A DNA stretch of 29,782 nucleotides from Hepatocystis sp. ex Piliocolobus tephrosceles (taxonomy: Eukaryota > Apicomplexa > Aconoidasida > Haemosporida > Plasmodiidae). The notes beneath the pieces were generated by a model. The model saw only the letters and a list, made by a program, of their open reading frames with translations, did not search any database and had not been told where the DNA came from. The stretch spans positions 1 through 29,782 of the forward strand of contig CABPSV020000086.1 in NCBI GenBank assembly GCA_902459845.2. Direction: 5' to 3'. Shown here one piece after another: positions 23,126 through 29,782 of the stretch; the stretch's first letter is position 1; each line of letters opens with the position of its first letter. The translations under genes and the position numbers were made by a program.

Positions 23126-23892
23126 ACGTAATCAACCCATTCAGACTTTTATATATTTTATTTTTTTTTTTACAATTGAACAGACTAACGCTTAAAAGCG
23201 TATAATCTACAAAAACATGTAACGCTTTAAAAAATATATAAGGCTTAAAAAATACATAAGGCTAAGGCGTTAAAAAATGTATATAAGCTTTAAAAAATAT
23301 ACAACGCATAAAAAAATATAACCATAAAAAAATATATCGCATAAAAAAATATATCGTATAAAAAAATATATCGTATAAAAAAATATATCGTATAAAAAAA
23401 TATAGCGTATAAAAAAATATAGCGTATAAAAAAATATAGCGTATAAAAAAATATAACGTGTGAAAGTGTTATAATGCATAAAAATATACAAAGTTATTTC
23501 TTACTTCTCTTTTTTTTTCTCCTTTTTTTTATGAAAATTTCAAATTTATACACCCATTTTTTTCTTTATACACCTGCTTACATACTCAGTTTTAATTAAT
23601 GAAAATTTTAAAGGTTTTTTTAAATAAAAACATATTTATATATTATTTTATTTTTTTTTTTTTTTATAATTTATGAACAACCTATTTGTTTTCCCTTTTC
23701 TTTGCTCTCTTTTTTTTTATTGACAACACGAACATTATTAATAAACAATTATTATATTAACTGCATTTTTATTATTAAAAAAGATAGTCTTATATATATA
23801 TATATATATATATATATACGTGTGTGTATGTGCAATATTTTTCACAGTTTCTCTTTTTTTTTTTTATATATATTTAAATATTTTAGAATAAA
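23057..23892. repeat. Spacer with an 18-bp AAAAAAATATAnCGTATA repeat
   Basis: No gene is seen. A poly-A (23091-23120) is followed by a family of related short repeats. First come loose GCTTAAAAAATATATAAGG units (23225-23310). Then comes a tight array of GTATAAAAAAATATATC, with variants ATAGC and ATAAC, at 23310-23460. After that are poly-T tracts and (TA)n (23791-23818). The end must carry the promoter of the E2 gene. Confidence 0.75.
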
Positions 23893-24273
23893 ATGCTATG
23901 TAGATACTTTCTAATATTTGTTTTTTTCTTTAAGTTTTTGATTGGCACTTGCAATAGTAATAAATATGGCTATATAAATTTGTATAGTTTTTGTAATTAT
24001 AAAAATCGTCGTAACAAAACAAAAAATAAACAATATGTATTGCACGCACAAGTTAATATAACAATGCCTGCTCTTTCAAGTACTATGACATCAGGCAAAA
24101 TAGTTAAATGGAATAAAAATATTGGAGAATATGTGAACGTATGTTATAAAAATCTTTTATATATTCTAACGGTGTTAATGTTTGCTCTATTTGCCAGTTC
24201 TTTTGTCTACTCTATTTGTCAGTTCTTTTGTTTGCTTTATTTGCCATTTCCTTTGTCAGTTTATGTAAGTGTC

Positions 24274-24308
<35 letters not shown>

Positions 24309-24925
24309 CTTAGTTAGGTGATATAATTATGACCGTTGAAAGTGACAAAGCAGACATGGATGTTGAGGCATTTGATGAAGGTAAATTAAAATTTTTACAA
24401 ATAGTTGTATACATACACTAGCAAATTTCGTATATATGTACAAATGAACCCATATATATATATATATATACGATTAACTTCTTCCTTTATAGGCTACTTG
24501 AGAGTTAAAACGTTTGAAGATGGGTCTGAAGCAAAAGTAGGTGACATTTTAGGTTATTTAACAACTGAAGAACATGAAGAAATAAACGTAGAAACAAACA
24601 ACAGTAACAAAACAGAAACAGAAAAAGTAGATGATTACAAAGAAAGTACATCGACAGTACTAGAGGTAAATAAAAAAGAGGAAGTCACAACAGATATAAT
24701 AAAAAATGAAAGTGATGAAAAATATAACTTAATGGAAAAAAATATATACTTACCACATATTAGAACGAAATTAAACAAAGTTAAAATTACCAAGTGGTTA
24801 TATAAAGAAAATGATTTTGTAAATAAAAATGATATTATATTATATTTTGAAAATGACAAAAGTACAGTAGATTTAGATAGCCCTTATTCAGGTAATTAAT
24901 TTTAAATACATAAAAAAAAATGGGC

Positions 24926-24957
<32 letters not shown>

Positions 24958-25098
24958 CTACCATTTTTATATTTAATTTTTTGTCAATATTTTTATAGGT
25001 ATTTTAAAAAAAATATTAGTTAAGGAAGGCGAAGATGCAGACTTGGACAAAGAAGTGGCTATTATTTTGGTAACAAACATGCGATAATAAATAAGTTG

Positions 25099-25143
<45 letters not shown>

Positions 25144-25157
25144 AAAAAAATAAAACT

Positions 25158-25195
<38 letters not shown>

Positions 25196-25557
25196 GGAAT
25201 CAGATAAACAAGAAAAAAAAGAAAAAAAAATAGATAGTCAAGTGAGGTGAGTATAAAAATAGACAACAAAACTTTTTTTTTTTTTTTATTTTATTTTTTT
25301 TTTTTAACACTTTTATCATTCATTTATAATAAAAATACAGAGAAAAGGAGCAAATAAGAGAACTCGAAAACATAAACGAAGACAACATTATTTCCTACTA
25401 CAAAGATGTACTTAATAGAACTGAAGAAGGAAGAACATTCCTAAAAAATTTATCGTAATAATAAATTTTTATTTGAATTTGAATATGAGAATAAAACGAA
25501 AAATAAATATAACGTGGTTTTTTGTCTTAGACAACTCATAAGCATATTTACGTGCAC

Positions 25558-25593
<36 letters not shown>

Positions 25594-27240
25594 ATATATA
25601 TGTTTATATATATTTATATATATATATTTATATATATATATTTTTTTTTAAAGCGCTGAAGATGAAAAAGTTTTAGAAGAGCGACTTAAAATAAATTTTA
25701 GTAAATACGGCAACATCGCAAATGACTTCTTTGGGTAAATATTTTATTTAAAAAAAAAAAATAAATGAAAAAAACGCAAACGTAAACATAAATTCAAACG
25801 CAAATACAAATGTAAATGTGCTTGTTTAAATTTATTAACAAGTGTATTTATGTACGGCTATAAACTCCAAAGGGGGGGAAATATAATAAAATATTCCTAA
25901 TGTAAGGACACTTTTTTTTTTTTTTTTTTTTTTTTATGTTTAGATCTCAAAGAAAGGACAGAACAACAGTTAGCGAAGCAGTTGAGGAGAAGCGAAGTGT
26001 ACAAAAGGTAAAATTAACAACTGTGTATTTTTTTTTTTGTACATGTTTTTATTTACACAAAAGCAAACACATATATATATATATATATATATACTTATAT
26101 GTTTATATACTTATATGTTTACATACTTATATGTTTATATACTTATATGTTTATATACTTATATGTTTATATACTTATATGTTTACATACTTATATGTTT
26201 ATATACTTATATGTTTATATACTTATATGTTTATATACTTATATATTTACATACTTATTTACTTCCACCTACAGGAACCAGAAAATTACCAAATTATACT
26301 ACCGTCTGCAGCTGAACTTATGAAAAAAAACAAATTAAATCCTACAGATATAAAGTAATTCAAAACATTACTATGTGTATATATGTACATATATGTACGC
26401 ACATATACATTATATATTAACAATAATAAAGTTCCCATACATGTTAGCTAGCTAGCTAGTTAGTTAGTTAATTAGTTAGTTAGCTAGTTAGTTAGTTAAT
26501 TAGTTAGTTAGCTAGTTAGTTAGTTAGCTAGTTAGCTAGCTAGTTTATGTTATATATATATGAACTGTTCATTTTTTTTTTTTTTTTTTTTTTTGTAGAA
26601 ATCTGATAACCCCTAATCGAATAACGTATGAAGATGTAGAAAATTTTTTAAAAAATAAAAACGCCCCTATTGTGGTTAAAAATAAAATAGAACAACATAA
26701 GGTGGAACACGTAGAAGAACAAACAGGCAAATTAGTCGAATTAACAAATATTCAAAAAGTAATAAAAAATAACATGATGGCAACATTAAACATACCAGTT
26801 TTCCGTGTAACACATTTAATGAAAACAGGAGAACTAATCAAATTATATCAAAAAATAAAAGATAAAGTTAGTATGACTGCAATTATAAACAAATGTGTAG
26901 CAACAGTATTACTAAAACACCCACTGTTATATTCTACTTATATTGACAAAGATCAAGGTGCAATACAATACAACGTGGATGTTAATATAGCCAATGCATT
27001 AGGACTTAATGACTCGCTTTTAACGCCTGTACTAAAAAAAACTGATAAAAAAGATATATATACTTTGGCAAGTGAATGGAGGGTAAGAACTGACTAATTA
27101 TGCACAAACGCATTCGCATGCTAATACATTTGCGTATACGCATTTACACATTTACATATTTACATAATTACATATTTACATAATTACATATTTACATAAT
27201 TATGTAGTTTTGTTCTTGAATTATATATATATATATATAT

Positions 27241-27290
<50 letters not shown>

Positions 27291-27611
27291 AATGAGCAGA
27301 AACTAGCTGACAAAGGTAAAAATGGCTTGTTGGCAGCTAGCGACATGTCAGGAGGTAACTTTTACATTTCGAATTTGGGAATGTTTAACACATACCAGTT
27401 CGACGCGATATTACCAAAGAATGTGTCATGTATTTTATCAGTAGGTACAAATATTATAAATTTTGAAAGTTTAGAAGATTTTAAAATTCAAAAAGGAATG
27501 ATGATGACTTTAACATGTGATCATAGACATATTTATGGCTCACACGTAGCCAAATTTATGAACGATTTGTCCACTTTTATTGAAAAAGATATTATGGACA
27601 TTTTCTTATAA
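23893..27611 (+). CDS. Dihydrolipoamide acetyltransferase (E2) of the apicoplast pyruvate dehydrogenase complex, 11 exons, 655 aa
   Basis: Core of the PDH complex that passes acetyl groups to CoA for apicoplast fatty acid synthesis. Exons: 23893-24138, 24314-24380, 24493-24891, 24999-25069, 25197-25246, 25341-25454, 25654-25734, 25944-26007, 26275-26354, 26599-27082, 27300-27611; every junction is GT...AG and in phase. Residues 1-20 (MLCRYFLIFVFFFKFLIGTC) are a signal peptide; a basic transit-like stretch follows to about 50. Lipoyl domain 1 is about 54-128 with MPALSSTMTSGKI and lipoyl Lys94 (ESDKADMD). Lipoyl domain 2 is about 189-262 with Lys227 (ENDKSTVD). A charged linker of about 100 residues follows. 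The E3-binding-like segment is at about 371-410 (LPSAAELMKKNKLNPTDIKN...RITYEDV). The catalytic domain spans 425-655, with FYISNLGMF and DHRHIYG (His627). Tyr631, where mitochondrial E2s have Asp, is typical of plastid and cyanobacterial E2s. Confidence 0.94.
24139..24313 (+). other. Intron 1 of the E2 gene
   Basis: Donor is GTGAAC|GTATGT and acceptor is TATCTTAG before TTAGGTGAT. This 175-nt intron is phase 0. It interrupts lipoyl domain 1 between GEYVN and LGDIIMTVESDK. It contains a TTTGCCAGTTCTTTTGTC-like repeat (24190-24258) and a long poly-T tract before the acceptor. A second AG four bases downstream would put a stop in frame. Confidence 0.85.
26008..26274 (+). other. Intron 8 of the E2 gene, open in frame, with a 16-bp repeat
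   Basis: Donor is CAAAAG|GTAAAA and acceptor is TTCCACCTACAG. The intron is 267 nt, divisible by three, with no stop in the exon frame. About eleven copies of a 16-base unit, TATACTTATATGTTTA (26092-26262), fill it; the unit lacks stops in all three forward frames. Retention would insert 89 residues rich in Tyr, Ile, Leu between the linker and the E3-binding segment. Confidence 0.85.
26355..26598 (+). repeat. Intron 9 of the E2 gene with a TAGT/TAGC tetranucleotide array
   Basis: Donor is ATAAA|GTAATT and acceptor is TTTTTGTAG, phase 2. At 26442-26545 there is an array of TAGC, TAGT and TAAT tetramers, including the palindromic run GCTAGCTAGCTAG. It is followed by a poly-T tract. No other structure is seen. 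Confidence 0.85.
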
Positions 27612-27612
27612 T

Positions 27613-27662
<50 letters not shown>

Positions 27663-28037
27663 GATTTAACATTGTTATATAGTTCATACAAAATGTAAAA
27701 AAAAATATATATTCTTTAAAAAAAATTGTTACAATATGTACATAGTATATATGTATATATGTATAAATATAAAATAACACCTTATATATTCCAACTATAT
27801 ATATATAAATATACATTTGTGCGCTTATTAGACTCTATTATTATTATTATTATTTCATCACATTTGTCATTGTATTTGTCATTACATTAGTCATTACGTA
27901 CGTTGTTGCAATAACTATTGCACTTTTCTACGTCAACATTTTTTAAAATTAAAAAATTTATGTTTTTAATTTATTTCTTATTTATATGTTATTATTTAAT
28001 TGTGATTCTATTTATTTTTCATAATTCAAACTATTAA

Positions 28038-28073
<36 letters not shown>

Positions 28074-28468
28074 TTTTTGTCTCATTTTTATCATTTATTA
28101 ATTTAAGAACTTAGCACTTAAATAAACTGTTATTTTCATATATTTTAAAAACTCATTATAAGTACTTTAATATATATATATAATGTATTTTATGTATATA
28201 ATTATATTACCACATATCATAATACAAACTTTAATAGTATTAGACAAAAATATATGTACAATATTAACAGTTGTTAAAAAAGAAAGTTTAAAAAAGAAAG
28301 TTTAAAAAAGAAAGTTTAAAAAAGAAAAAAAAAAAAAAAAAAACATTTTTCCTATTTTTATGAATTTGTTGTGACTTTTGTGAATTACTAATACTTTAAC
28401 AGTACAATTATACATATATATATGTATATATATGTGTTCAATTTATATCAAGCAAAAACAAATTGTAT

Positions 28469-28512
<44 letters not shown>

Positions 28513-28904
28513 AAAATTTTCAATTGTCTATGTTAATTTTTTTATCTTTAAATTTGAAACATTTTTATTGTGATAAGAATAAAATAAATAAATAAAATAA
28601 AATACATATGTAATATGCATATCTACATTAGCATAATTTTTTTTAATAATGTTTAATATATATGTTAAGACATCATTATAGGTATGTAAAATTCAATGAA
28701 CATAAATTTATATATGTATATAATATACATATATAATATATGTAAATGCATACAATAGGTATATGTATACATATATGTATACATATATATGTAGAGAGAT
28801 AGATATATATATGGCATATTCATATAATAAACTCGTATGAAATAACAAAACGTAATATATGGTATATGAATGTAAAAAGGAGAGAGAAGAAAAAAAAAAA
28901 TTAA

Positions 28905-28940
<36 letters not shown>

Positions 28941-29528
28941 GCATAAAGAAGGATAGAGAGATAAAGAAGAAAATACGCTTTTATATATATATATTTTTTT
29001 CATGTCTGTTTTGTGCATATATAAATAAAATATTTTTGTTGTTGTTTAATGAAATATGTTTTAAGATTGTTAATAAAATTCATAATTTAATATGTAATTT
29101 TATTTTGATTCAACATATATGTATATGTATGTTTATACTATTTTTTTTTTTATTCCATTCTTTCGTTTTCTTCCACTCTCCCACAAAGCTTCACTTATAA
29201 ATGCACATATACATACATATATAAACACACATACAAACATGCAAACATACATATACACATGCACTTTTTTTTAGTTTTTTAAACAAACACATTTTTATAA
29301 TTTAATACCAATCAATTTTATAATGTACTATTATGATGTAAATAAACAAAAAAGAGGAATATAAATAAATATATATAAATAAATATATATAAATATATTT
29401 TTTTTTTTTTTCATTAGTTGTATCAAATAACAAAAGGTGTAAAAACATTTTGTGATTAATATGATGTACTAATATATATGCGTATATACATATGTAATTA
29501 TATAATTTCCCCCCCCCATATATTTCTT

Positions 29529-29573
<45 letters not shown>

Positions 29574-29632
29574 TACATATATACTTATATATATATAAGT
29601 ATAAATAACAACAAAAAATTTTAGTCATTTTG
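27612..29632. other. Two-kilobase convergent 3' spacer between E2 and ARF1
   Basis: No gene is seen on either strand. A poly-T of about 46 bases starts four bases after the E2 stop. Other contents are poly-A (28043-28070), AAAGAAAGTTTAAAA repeats (28280-28325), poly-T (28472-28507), many ATATATGTATA microsatellites (28700-28950), a C8 run (29511-29518) and poly-A (29533-29571). Open frames here are translations of TA and TATG repeats. It presumably holds the 3' UTRs of both flanking genes. Confidence 0.75.
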
Positions 29633-29720
29633 TTATTTGGCATTATTTAAATGAGTAGTTAGCCAATCAAAGCCTTCGTATAGTCCATCACCTCTTGTAG
29701 CACACGTTGATTGAATAAAC
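29633..29720 (-). CDS. ARF1: ADP-ribosylation factor 1 (ARF1), last coding exon, partial
   Basis: Small GTPase that recruits coat proteins at the Golgi. On the minus strand the exon starts at 29720 after acceptor TTTTTTAG (intron 29721 to beyond the window). It begins with the last base of a split codon, then encodes [20 protein letters not shown] and TTHLNNAK, ending with TAA at 29635-29633. [17 protein letters not shown] matches the ARF C-terminus ([21 protein letters not shown]); CAT is the G5 guanine-contact motif. A Trp completed by the split codon (TG|G) would fit the family. The rest of the gene lies outside the window. The neighbour, apicoplast E2, is convergent. Confidence 0.92.
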
Positions 29721-29782
29721 CTAAAAAATTATGAACGCGTGAAAAATGTTCATACATTGTATATATGTATATATATGTGTAT

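Noticed and set aside
23270..23491. Minus-strand frame of FIRYIFLYDIFFYT repeats
   Set aside because: Translation of the 17/18-bp spacer repeat; no gene-like start context or homology.
26037..26323. Two further overlapping plus-strand frames inside E2 intron 8
   Set aside because: The 16-bp repeat is stop-free in all three frames; these are by-products of the intronic array.
28665..29200. Overlapping small frames on both strands in the E2-ARF1 gap
   Set aside because: They encode Tyr/Ile/His text from TATA and TATG microsatellites and resemble no protein.

Overview
This is nuclear DNA of a malaria parasite or close haemosporidian relative (Plasmodium sensu lato). The evidence is extreme AT richness, long poly-A, poly-T and (TA)n tracts in every spacer, proteins interrupted by Lys/Asn-rich low-complexity inserts, short GT...AG introns, and an apicoplast-type pyruvate dehydrogenase E2 next to a NAT10-like gene and ARF1. 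From memory, NAT10-like / E2 / ARF1 are also neighbours on P. falciparum chromosome 10. I could not check this, and I cannot name the species.

Layout, left to right: 1-2308, repeat-rich spacer. 2309-4864 (+), cytoplasmic dynein intermediate chain. 5192-7312 (-), NSUN5/Rcm1-type rRNA m5C methyltransferase in two exons, with a first exon that I recovered by homology. 8040-9683 (+), RsfS/Iojap-family organellar ribosome factor. 10061-17340 (+), a 2335-residue protein in two exons with an MYCBPAP/ASH-like N-terminus and what reads as a degenerate phosphoglycerate kinase-like C-terminus. 18605-23056 (+), NAT10/Kre33-type RNA cytidine acetyltransferase in three exons. 23893-27611 (+), plastid-type E2 of the apicoplast pyruvate dehydrogenase complex in eleven exons. 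29633-29720 (-), last coding exon of ARF1, which runs off the right edge. No tRNA, rRNA, mobile element or CRISPR array was seen.

The genes are unrelated housekeeping functions, as usual in eukaryotes, and not an operon. Three concern ribosome modification or assembly (NSUN5-like, RsfS-like, NAT10-like). Two concern microtubule motors or possibly the axoneme (dynein IC, MYCBPAP-like). One acts in apicoplast acetyl-CoA supply and one in Golgi traffic. Dynein IC/NSUN5 and E2/ARF1 are convergent pairs. NSUN5 and RsfS are divergent and share a 727-base upstream region.

Most exons carry in-frame minisatellites with units that are multiples of three bases. Two introns are open in frame and look like possible retention isoforms. 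The most unusual item is the MYCBPAP-like/PGK-like giant protein.
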